Shown piece after piece: positions 1-5,530 of a stretch of 7,833 nucleotides of DNA. The stretch comes from an uncultured Eubacteriales bacterium. Lineage in GTDB: Bacteria; Bacillota; Clostridia; Christensenellales; CAG-138. The translations under genes and the position numbers were made by a program. Under the pieces are notes generated by a model. The model had not been told where the DNA came from. It ran no database searches and saw nothing but the letters and a program-made list of their open reading frames with translations. The first letter of the stretch is position 1. Every line of letters starts with the position of its first letter. The stretch is taken from contig UQOG01000094.1 in the NCBI GenBank assembly GCA_900542615.1, positions 1 to 7,833 on the forward strand, written 5' to 3'.

Positions 1-2169
1 AAGGAATGCATTTGCGAATGCCATACCAGCCATGCAGGAAGCGTCTGCCATCTTGCATCTTGCCTCTACATCATTGCCATTCTCATAAGCTCTTGGAAGG
101 TACTCAAATACATTTTTCATTGCTTTTAAAGCAAGACCGTCTGTATAGTCTGTTGCCATAACAGATGCGTATGCCTCTAACGCATGAGTCAGAACGTCAA
201 CACCAGAAGCGCTGGTTAAGCCCTTTGGCTGGCTCATCATATTATCAGCGTCTACGATGGACATATCTGGCATTAACTCATAGTCAGCCAGCGGATATTT
301 CACACCAGTCTCCTGATCGGTGATAACTGCGAAGGAAGTTACCTCAGAACCAGTACCGGAAGATGTTGGGATTGCTACAAAATAAGCTTTCTCGCCCATC
401 TTCGGGAAGGTGTAAACTCTCTTACGGATATCGATGAAACGCATTGCCATATCCTGGAAATCTACTTCCGGATGCTCGTACATTACCCACATGATCTTGC
501 CTGCATCCATTGCGGAACCACCGCCCAGCGCGATGATCACATCTGGCTTAAATGCGGTCATTGCCTTGGCGCCAGCCTGTGCATTGGCCAGTGTCGGATC
601 TGGCTGAACATCGGAGAAGCACTGATATACGATGCCCAGTTCATCTAATTTGTCAGTGATCGGTTTGGTATATCCATTCATGTACAGGAAGGAGTCGGTT
701 ACGATAAATGCTCTCTTCTTATCCATTACATGTTTTAATTCGTCTAATGCAACTGGCATACAGCCTTTCTTAAAGTAAACCTTTTCCGGTGCGCGGAACC
801 ACAGCATATTTTCTCTCCTCTCAGCTACGGTCTTGATGTTCAGCAGATGTTTCACGCCTACGTTCTCAGAAACGGAGTTGCCGCCCCAGGAACCACAGCC
901 CAGTGTCAGAGATGGAGCTAATTTGAAGTTGTATAAATCACCGATTCCACCGTGGGAAGAAGGTGTGTTGATCAGGATACGGCAGGTCTTCATGGCTGCT
1001 GCGTGTTTTGCCATTTTCTCCTTCTCGTTGACATTGATGTACAGAGAAGAGGTATGGCCATAGCCGCCGTCCGCCACCAGACGCTCGGCTTTATCCAGGG
1101 CCTCGTTGAAATCCGCGGCCCGGTACATGGCCAGCACAGGGGAGAGCTTTTCATGGGCGAATTCTTCGGAAAGATCCACGCTCTCCACCTCGCCGATGAG
1201 GATCTTGGTGCCTTCCGGCACCGAGACCCCGGCCAGCTTGGCAATGGTATAGGCGCTTTGGCCTACGATTTTCGCGTTGAGGGCGCCGTTGATGAGGATG
1301 GTCTTACGCACCTTGCGCAGCTCGTCCTCCTGGAGGAAGTGGCAGCCCCGGGCGGCAAATTCCGCCTTCACCCCGGCGTATACGCTATCCACGGCGATGA
1401 CGGACTGCTCAGAGGCGCAGATCATACCGTTGTCAAAGGTTTTGGAATGGATAATGGAGTTGACGGCAAGGCGGATATCCGCGCTATCGTCGATGATGGC
1501 GGGGGTATTGCCGGGGCCAACGCCCAGGGCGGGCTTGCCGCTGGAATAGGCTGATTTTACCATGCCGGGGCCGCCGGTGGCAAGGATCAGATCGGATTCC
1601 CGCATGACGGTGGTGGTCAGATCCAGGGAGGGCACGTCGATCCAGTCGATGATGCCTTCCGGGGCGCCGGCTGCCACAGCGGCCTCCAGCACGATACGGG
1701 CCGCGGCAATGGTGCTGTTTTTGGCCCGGGGATGGGGGCTGATGATGATGCCGTTGCGGGTCTTGAGGCACAGGAGGGTCTTGAAGATGGCGGTGGAGGT
1801 GGGGTTGGTGGTGGGGATCACCGCGGCGATGACGCCCACGGGCTCCGCGATCTTCATGATGCCGTAAGCCTTGTCCTCTTCGATGACGCCGCAGGTCTTG
1901 GTGTGCTTATAGGCGTTGTAGATATACTCTGCGGCATAGTGGTTCTTGATGACCTTATCTTCCACCACGCCCATGCCGGTCTCCTCCACGGCCATTTTGG
2001 CCAGGGGGATACGGGCCTTGTTGGCGGCGGTGGCAGCGGCCAGGAAGATCCGGTCTACCTGCTCCTGGGAATAGGTGGCAAAGACCGCCTGGGCCCGGCG
2101 GACCCGGGCAAATGCCGCTTCCAGGGTCTCCAGGCTGTCCACAAGGGGATACTGTACGTTGCTGTCCAT
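1..2169 (-). CDS. adhE: Bifunctional acetaldehyde-CoA/alcohol dehydrogenase AdhE, C-terminus cut by window edge
   Basis: AdhE reduces acetyl-CoA to acetaldehyde and then to ethanol, using two NADH; it is cytosolic and usually forms long helical filaments (spirosomes). The frame is open for 723 residues from ATG 2169. The N-terminal aldehyde dehydrogenase half shows GVGPGN (residues 216-221) and the catalytic cysteine in GMICASEQ (Cys251). The iron-dependent alcohol dehydrogenase half starts near residue 455 (MLWFRAPEKV) and shows GGGS (549-552) followed by MDAGK, and DVLTH with iron ligands Asp658 and His662. The remaining histidine ligands and roughly 150-170 residues lie beyond the left edge. 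AGGAGG seven bases upstream fixes the start. The gene sits 72 bases downstream of a SpoIIE-type phosphatase and is probably co-transcribed with it. Odd: codon use and GC drop sharply left of about base 1010-1060, although the reading frame and family sequence continue unbroken. Confidence 0.96.
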   Translation of the reverse strand, partial: MDSNVQYPLVDSLETLEAAFARVRRAQAVFATYSQEQVDRIFLAAATAANKARIPLAKMAVEETGMGVVEDKVIKNHYAAEYIYNAYKHTKTCGVIEEDKAYGIMKIAEPVGVIAAVIPTTNPTSTAIFKTLLCLKTRNGIIISPHPRAKNSTIAAARIVLEAAVAAGAPEGIIDWIDVPSLDLTTTVMRESDLILATGGPGMVKSAYSSGKPALGVGPGNTPAIIDDSADIRLAVNSIIHSKTFDNGMICASEQSVIAVDSVYAGVKAEFAARGCHFLQEDELRKVRKTILINGALNAKIVGQSAYTIAKLAGVSVPEGTKILIGEVESVDLSEEFAHEKLSPVLAMYRAADFNEALDKAERLVADGGYGHTSSLYINVNEKEKMAKHAAAMKTCRILINTPSSHGGIGDLYNFKLAPSLTLGCGSWGGNSVSENVGVKHLLNIKTVAERRENMLWFRAPEKVYFKKGCMPVALDELKHVMDKKRAFIVTDSFLYMNGYTKPITDKLDELGIVYQCFSDVQPDPTLANAQAGAKAMTAFKPDVIIALGGGSAMDAGKIMWVMYEHPEVDFQDMAMRFIDIRKRVYTFPKMGEKAYFVAIPTSSGTGSEVTSFAVITDQETGVKYPLADYELMPDMSIVDADNMMSQPKGLTSASGVDVLTHALEAYASVMATDYTDGLALKAMKNVFEYLPRAYENGNDVEARCKMADASCMAGMAFANAFL

Positions 2170-2176
2170 TATTCAT

Positions 2177-2182
2177 CCTCCT
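2177..2182 (-). promoter_or_regulatory. Ribosome binding site of adhE
   Basis: AGGAGG on the minus strand, seven bases before ATG 2169. It fixes the adhE start. The 72-base gap behind it shows no convincing terminator, only the short palindrome CCATATGG at 2197-2204, so the upstream phosphatase transcript probably continues into adhE. Confidence 0.85.
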
Positions 2183-2241
2183 ATTTAGATTAAAAACCAT
2201 ATGGCAACCTTCCGGCGCAAAGGGCGAAGGAAAGGGTTGGT

Positions 2242-3420
2242 TTAGAAGTAGCTGACCCGGATCTTCTTGCCCATTTCCTCCAGGCACTTGCTCAGCTCGT
2301 CCACCAGGCGCATCTTGATGCTGAAGCTGATGGGCAGGTTGGGGTTCTGATGGGCGGCGTTGACGGCCCGGCCCACGTAGAAGTTGATGTCCGTGGCGTC
2401 CTGAAACAGCATCCGGGCGATCTGGGAGGCCCCGTCCATCCTGCTGCTCCACTCCCCATAGCGGGCGTTGTCCTTAAGGTAATCCTGGGCGTATTCCAGC
2501 ACCCGGTTGATGGTGATGACCCCTTCGGTGGCCAGGTCCACCCCTTCGATGGAGGCGGTGGGGGGGATCTCCGGATCCAAATACAGGGGCATGGCAACGG
2601 TCAGGGGCTTGCCCAGATGCTCCGCGGCCAGGGTGGAGGTGGTGCCGCCGCAGACGATGTGCTTGCCCGCCTTGGAAAAGAACAGGCTGAGCATCTTGTT
2701 CACGTCCGCCGGGTCTGTGGGCGGGCCGAAGAGCAGGTTGACAGGGTTCCGCTGCCGGATCTTCACGGTGCAGACCGTGGCGTCGTCCCCGGGCTCCCCG
2801 CCATAGAGCTGCTCGCATTGGCCGATCAGCATGGCGGACAGGGTCTTGGCCGTCAGGGCGGCGTCGTAGCGCTCCTCCAAAAACGCGGTCACGTTGGGCA
2901 GCTGCCAGCCGAAGTTCAGCTTGGGCCCCACCCCCGCATGGATCACCCCGTCGCTGACCGCCACGAAGGTATCCCCTTCCCGCAGCCGGATGCGGGATTG
3001 GGCCACGGCTTTGCCGTCGATGACCCGCTCCGTAATGGGGTAGGGGGTGCCTTTTCCGTCCCGCAGCAGGATCACCCGGGGATTGTCGTATTGGATGATC
3101 TCCGCTTCCAGGCTGGCGGTGACCCGCAGGATGGTGAAGGTGGAATAGGCCACCCCCCGCACCTTGCAGATGGGCAGGGTTTTGGCGATGGCCTGCACGC
3201 AATCCTCCAGGGGCAGGTCGTTGGCCACCATGGTGGAAATGATTTTGGCGGTGAGGGTGGAAAGGATGCTGGCCTTTACGCCGCTGCCCAATCCATCCGC
3301 CAGCACCAGCACCAGGGAATCTCCCCCGTCCTGCTCCACCAGCTCCACATGGTCGCCGCAGAGCTGTTCGCCAATATGGTTGATGCTGACATAGCCCACA
3401 TCCGTGCAAAGTTCCTTCAT
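2242..3420 (-). CDS. SpoIIE/PP2C-type serine/threonine phosphatase with unassigned C-terminal domain
   Basis: A 392-residue soluble protein with no signal peptide or membrane segment. Residues about 1-222 match the SpoIIE/RsbU branch of PP2C phosphatases, which remove phosphate from serine or threonine on partner proteins, often anti-anti-sigma factors. The metal-binding aspartates are all present: Asp42 in ADGLGSG, Asp157 in VSDGV, and Asp212/Asp213 in GDDATV. Residues about 226-392 form a second domain I cannot name; it includes HIVCGGTTS (254-262) and a helical, charged end. It is not the membrane protein SpoIIE itself, as the ten-helix N-terminus is absent. GAGG six bases before ATG 3420 supports the start. 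adhE follows in the same direction. From memory, similar stand-alone phosphatases occur beside [FeFe]-hydrogenase genes in clostridia, so a role in redox or fermentation control is possible; that role is inference. The substrate is unknown. Confidence 0.88.
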   Translation of the reverse strand: MKELCTDVGYVSINHIGEQLCGDHVELVEQDGGDSLVLVLADGLGSGVKASILSTLTAKIISTMVANDLPLEDCVQAIAKTLPICKVRGVAYSTFTILRVTASLEAEIIQYDNPRVILLRDGKGTPYPITERVIDGKAVAQSRIRLREGDTFVAVSDGVIHAGVGPKLNFGWQLPNVTAFLEERYDAALTAKTLSAMLIGQCEQLYGGEPGDDATVCTVKIRQRNPVNLLFGPPTDPADVNKMLSLFFSKAGKHIVCGGTTSTLAAEHLGKPLTVAMPLYLDPEIPPTASIEGVDLATEGVITINRVLEYAQDYLKDNARYGEWSSRMDGASQIARMLFQDATDINFYVGRAVNAAHQNPNLPISFSIKMRLVDELSKCLEEMGKKIRVSYF

Positions 3421-3439
3421 GCTAGACCTCGCTGCGCCT

Positions 3440-3458
3440 GCGGCCTTCCAAGGGCCGC
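3440..3458 (-). repeat. GC-rich hairpin in the phosphatase leader
   Basis: GCGGCC and GGCCGC arms flank a seven-base loop, about 20 bases before the phosphatase start codon. On the minus strand no T-run follows, so it is not an intrinsic terminator. It could stabilise the leader or slow ribosome loading; no function can be shown. Confidence 0.4.
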
Positions 3459-3470
3459 CTCCCTGATTTT

Positions 3471-3491
3471 TCGATAGTATTGTACTATAGA
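3471..3491. repeat. Imperfect inverted repeat 60 bases before the phosphatase gene
   Basis: Arms TCGATAGTA and TACTATAGA around TTG, with eight of nine positions paired. The outer TCGATA resembles the half-sites of the two repeats further upstream, but the symmetry centre is on a base and not between bases. It could be a third, degenerate operator or a chance repeat. Confidence 0.4.
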
Positions 3492-3524
3492 AGAGGCTGT
3501 AGAGGGAAAGATAAAATGGGAATA

Positions 3525-3542
3525 TCGATATTCTGATATCGA
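3525..3542. promoter_or_regulatory. Operator-like inverted repeat, site 1
   Basis: TCGATAT, four bases, ATATCGA: a perfect 7-4-7 dyad that extends to nine paired bases per arm (3523-3544). It has the same layout and nearly the same half-site as site 2, 28 bases away centre to centre. The 18-base 7-4-7 geometry equals that of Rex operators (TTGTTAA-N4-TTAACAA), but only four of seven half-site bases agree, so the regulator is uncertain. Confidence 0.55.
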
Positions 3543-3552
3543 TAGAGAAACA

Positions 3553-3570
3553 TCGTTATTTTTATAACGA
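3553..3570. promoter_or_regulatory. Operator-like inverted repeat, site 2 (Rex-like)
   Basis: TCGTTAT, four T, ATAACGA: a perfect 7-4-7 dyad. Five of seven bases per half agree with the clostridial Rex half-site TTGTTAA. Rex represses adhE and other NADH-consuming genes when NADH is low, and adhE is in the operon downstream, so Rex is the first candidate. A different homodimeric repressor recognising TCGWTAT would fit equally well. Confidence 0.55.
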
Positions 3571-3631
3571 ATCGGCTTACATTTTTATTGCCAGTGGAAA
3601 AAACTCAGGAGCGGCATATCCTGCTATATAA

Positions 3632-3659
3632 AATATAACATAAAACAATATATATTCAA
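3632..3659 (-). promoter_or_regulatory. Possible sigma-A promoter of the phosphatase-adhE operon
   Basis: On the minus strand, TTGAAT (3654-3659), a 16-base spacer and TATATT (3632-3637) in an AT-rich stretch. Transcription would start near 3625, leaving a leader of about 200 bases that contains both operator-like repeats. That places the repeats downstream of the start, where a repressor would act as a roadblock. A second promoter nearer the repeats cannot be excluded, because several weak TATAAA- and TACAAT-like boxes exist. Confidence 0.4.
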
Positions 3660-3680
3660 ATATGATTTTTCGGTTGCGCA

Positions 3681-3709
3681 TAAAAAAGCCGCCCCTAAAG
3701 GGAGGCGGC
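3681..3709 (-). terminator. Intrinsic terminator after the lipoprotein gene
   Basis: On the minus strand GCCGCC, a short interior with one bulge, a TTTA loop, and GGCGGC, followed directly by TTTTTTA. The stem is GC-rich and the T-run is on the minus side only, so it ends the transcript of the lipoprotein gene and insulates the phosphatase promoter. Confidence 0.88.
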
Positions 3710-3800
3710 GGGCCTGGACCTAGCAATTTCGGGCGCGAGCCCGGCCGGCGGCATGGGATAATGCCGGGACCGGATCAAGTTCCCGCCGAAAAACGGGGGA
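3710..3800. other. GC-rich structured stretch between lipoprotein stop and terminator, unassigned
   Basis: Several adjacent dyads lie here. GGGC-GCGA-GCCC at 3731-3742 is a GNRA tetraloop hairpin if read on the plus strand. CGGCAT and ATGCCG at 3749-3766 enclose a six-base loop. CCG and CGG around AAAAA lie near 3785-3797. A 10-base direct repeat CCGGCCGGCG occurs at 3741-3750 and 3805-3814, the second copy inside the end of the lipoprotein gene. It may be a folded 3' untranslated region, a small RNA, or a remnant palindromic repeat element. I recognise no known RNA family. Confidence 0.4.
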
Positions 3801-4298
3801 TCAGCCGGCCGGCGTCACCTGAATGGTATCCAGGACCTGGGAGAAGGTGGACTGCAAGCCTTCAAAATCCGCCTGGGGGGCGGCGCAGCATACGCAATAG
3901 ATATAGGAAGGGGTATAGGCGATATACAATTCATTATACCAGACCGCTCCGTCCTGCTCTCCGGTATAGCTTACCTTGGCCCAGTTATAGCCGGCCATTT
4001 CCGCCTGGGATACCTCCAGCACATTGGCCTCGGGGATGGCCCAGGTAAAGGCCTGGATGAAAATCTCCAGCATACCCGGCTGGGCCAGATAGTCCTCGCT
4101 GGGATTGGTTTGATACGTAAGGTAGATCATCCCCCCATCCGGAGAATAGAAGAAATATTGATCCAGGTCCGCTTCCACCGGGGAGACCTGCCAGTTGGAC
4201 GGGATCTCCAGCTGCAATTCGGCGGAGGTATATACCGTGGGACCGGCGCAGCCGCAAAGCAGCAGCAGGCAAAGCAGGACAAGGATCAGCCGTTTCAT
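3801..4298 (-). CDS. Small secreted lipoprotein of unknown function
   Basis: From ATG 4298 the protein has 165 residues. It starts MKRLILVLL, followed by a leucine-rich hydrophobic core and a lipobox ending LCGC, so the mature protein would begin at the second cysteine of that box and be anchored to the outer face of the membrane. The mature part of about 150 residues has alternating hydrophobic and polar stretches typical of a beta-rich domain. It begins with an 'ELQLEIPSNW' segment and ends 'FSQVLDTIQVTPAG', which loosely recalls PsbP/DcrB-like lipoproteins; this is a resemblance by eye only. An alternative ATG nine bases earlier (4307) lies only two bases after GAGG, while 4298 lies eleven bases after it, so I prefer 4298. 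The gene is divergent from spoIIP, with its own promoter and terminator. Confidence 0.82.
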   Translation of the reverse strand: MKRLILVLLCLLLLCGCAGPTVYTSAELQLEIPSNWQVSPVEADLDQYFFYSPDGGMIYLTYQTNPSEDYLAQPGMLEIFIQAFTWAIPEANVLEVSQAEMAGYNWAKVSYTGEQDGAVWYNELYIAYTPSYIYCVCCAAPQADFEGLQSTFSQVLDTIQVTPAG

Positions 4299-4315
4299 AA
4301 TATCCATTACCTCAT

Positions 4316-4327
4316 ATTCTATAGAAT
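4316..4327. repeat. Perfect 12-base palindrome in the lipoprotein leader
   Basis: ATTCTATAGAAT is fully self-complementary. It lies between the proposed lipoprotein promoter and its ribosome site, a position where a repressor could act. Short AT-rich palindromes also arise by chance. Confidence 0.35.
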
Positions 4328-4351
4328 CGGCGGCGCACCGCCCATATCTGC

Positions 4352-4380
4352 ATTATACGGCATCGGCCATGACAAATAAA
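4352..4380 (-). promoter_or_regulatory. Sigma-A-like promoter of the lipoprotein gene
   Basis: A perfect TATAAT (-10, 4352-4357 read on the minus strand) lies 17 bases from TTTATT (4375-4380), a weak -35. Transcription would start near 4345, giving a leader of about 45 bases. Confidence 0.55.
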
Positions 4381-4383
4381 GGC

Positions 4384-4416
4384 TTTTTTGCCGCCGTTGG
4401 TGGAGATGGCAAAAAA
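4384..4416. repeat. Nine-base inverted repeat in the divergent intergenic region
   Basis: TTTTTTGCC at 4384-4392 and GGCAAAAAA at 4408-4416 enclose 15 bases. The T-run lies before the stem and not after it on either strand, so it is not an intrinsic terminator. It lies between the lipoprotein promoter and the spoIIP promoter. Confidence 0.4.
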
Positions 4417-4476
4417 CGCGGAAACTGGGCGGATGAGCTGATAGCCTGGCATGGAAGGGGCAATTCCATATTCCAA

Positions 4477-4505
4477 TCATATCTTGGGCCCGGGGGTCAT
4501 ACCCT
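4477..4505 (+). promoter_or_regulatory. Sigma-E-type sporulation promoter of spoIIP
   Basis: TCATATC (4477-4483), a 14-base spacer and CATACCCT (4498-4505). This fits the Bacillus sigma-E pattern KMATATT-N14-CATACAHT at six of seven and seven of eight positions. spoIIP is a mother-cell sigma-E gene in Bacillus subtilis. The start point would fall near 4511, so the leader is only about a dozen bases. Confidence 0.65.
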
Positions 4506-4513
4506 GATAGCAT

Positions 4514-4519
4514 GGAGGG
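4514..4519 (+). promoter_or_regulatory. Ribosome binding site that sets the spoIIP start
   Basis: GGAGGG five bases before ATG 4525 and eight before ATG 4528. It rules out the longer open frame that reaches back to 4195. Two adjacent ATG codons make either start possible; the difference is a single residue. Confidence 0.8.
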
Positions 4520-4524
4520 CTTGT

Positions 4525-5523
4525 ATGATGCGAAAGAGATTGCCCCGGCAGAAAGGCAAAAGGAGGTCCGCGCTGCTCCCGCTCTTGCTGGGCATGTGCT
4601 GTTTGGGTGTTTTATGGGTACAGGGGCGGACTTATTACGGCGAAACCATGGCCCTGGAGCATAGGCTGGCGGGAATGCAGCTTCCGGTATTATATGGGGT
4701 CCCCTATTCCACGCCTGCGCCGGCGACCCCTGCCCCTACGGTGGGCACGGATATCGAAAAGGGGGTTGGCGAGGGGATTCGGGTGGAACTATTGACCATA
4801 TCGGAGACCCCGGCTGTGGATCTAAGCGGCGACGCCCCAAAGATCCTGATCTACCATACCCATACCACGGAATCCTATTTTAAGACGGCGGATCAGGACT
4901 ACGAGGAAAGCAGCGCCTGGCGCACGGAAAACAACGAATACAACATCGTGGCGGTAGGGGAGCGGCTGGCCAAGATCCTACGGGAAACCTATGGGATCAG
5001 CGTGCTCCACGATACCACGGATCACGAACCCCCCAAGCTGGCCACCAGCTATTCCCGCTCCGTAAAGACCATGGAGAAATACCAGGCGGAATATCCTTCC
5101 ATCACCATGTTCATCGACGTGCACCGGGACGCCTATGGAAACGATCCAAAGGAGCCGGCGGATTATGTGAGCATCGACGGCAAGGAAGTGGCCCGCATGA
5201 TGTTCGTGGTGGGGACGGGGGAGGGGGCCACCGGCACGGGCTATGAGCAGATGCCGGACTTTGCCTCCAACTACGCCTTGGCCAAGGCCATTACCGAATC
5301 CCTGGCGGCGGTGGATCCGGGCCTGGTGCGGAATATCCGGGTCAAGCCCGGCCGGTACAACCAGCATATTTCCAACCAATGCCTGCTGGTGGAGGTGGGG
5401 CATAACGCCAACACCCTGGAGCAGGCCTTGAACGCGGTGGATTACCTGGCGGCAGCCATTGCCCAGGCGGCGGGTATGGAAAAAGGCGGCACGGATGCCG
5501 CCCCCAGCTTATTTGCGCCCTGA
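4525..5523 (+). CDS. spoIIP: Stage II sporulation protein P, peptidoglycan amidase/endopeptidase
   Basis: SpoIIP cuts peptide side chains from septal peptidoglycan and works with SpoIID and SpoIIM so that the mother cell can engulf the forespore. The 332-residue protein has a basic start, one membrane segment at about residues 15-32, a proline-rich linker near 60-75, and the SpoIIP domain from about 104 to the end. ILIYHTHTTESY holds His111, His113 and Glu116; FIDVHRD holds His200; VEVGHNANT holds Glu290. The 89-residue gap from His111 to His200 equals that between catalytic His189 and His278 of the Bacillus protein. It is shorter than the 401-residue Bacillus protein, mainly before the catalytic domain. 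Odd: it faces gpr tail to tail, with only four bases between the stop codons, whereas the two genes are tandem in Bacillus. A sigma-E-type promoter precedes it. Confidence 0.95.
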   Translation: MMRKRLPRQKGKRRSALLPLLLGMCCLGVLWVQGRTYYGETMALEHRLAGMQLPVLYGVPYSTPAPATPAPTVGTDIEKGVGEGIRVELLTISETPAVDLSGDAPKILIYHTHTTESYFKTADQDYEESSAWRTENNEYNIVAVGERLAKILRETYGISVLHDTTDHEPPKLATSYSRSVKTMEKYQAEYPSITMFIDVHRDAYGNDPKEPADYVSIDGKEVARMMFVVGTGEGATGTGYEQMPDFASNYALAKAITESLAAVDPGLVRNIRVKPGRYNQHISNQCLLVEVGHNANTLEQALNAVDYLAAAIAQAAGMEKGGTDAAPSLFAP

Positions 5524-5530
5524 GGCCTCA
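5521..5530. repeat. Palindrome holding both convergent stop codons
   Basis: TGAGGCCTCA is a perfect 10-base palindrome. Its left TGA ends spoIIP on the plus strand and its right TCA is the TGA of gpr on the minus strand. There is no room for a terminator between the genes, so each transcript must run into the other gene before ending. Confidence 0.9.

Noticed and set aside
1000..1070. Frameshift or pseudogene at the adhE composition break
   Set aside because: Codon-by-codon reading across the break gives continuous AdhE sequence with no stop or shift.
952..1554. Plus-strand open frame of 200 codons within adhE
   Set aside because: It is an antisense shadow; the minus frame encodes an unbroken AdhE with its catalytic cysteine.
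2350..3477. Long plus-strand open frame of 375 codons opposite the phosphatase gene
   Set aside because: It is the antisense shadow of a GC-rich gene; the minus strand shows intact PP2C motifs and a ribosome site, while the plus product shows no family features and is glycine- and histidine-rich.
3710..3803. TPP-riboswitch-like words (GGCTGAT, GAACTTGATCCGG on the minus strand; GGATAATGCCGG on the plus strand)
   Set aside because: The conserved words lie on opposite strands, the P1 and P4/P5 pairings cannot be drawn, and the stretch lies behind a gene and not before a thiamine gene.
4384..4416. Bidirectional terminator between the lipoprotein gene and spoIIP
   Set aside because: T-runs precede the stem on both strands, and both flanking genes point away, so none is needed.
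4195..4524. Upstream extension of spoIIP to the in-frame start at 4195
   Set aside because: It would overlap the start of the divergent lipoprotein gene and its promoter, and the GGAGGG site and membrane segment both fit a start at 4525.
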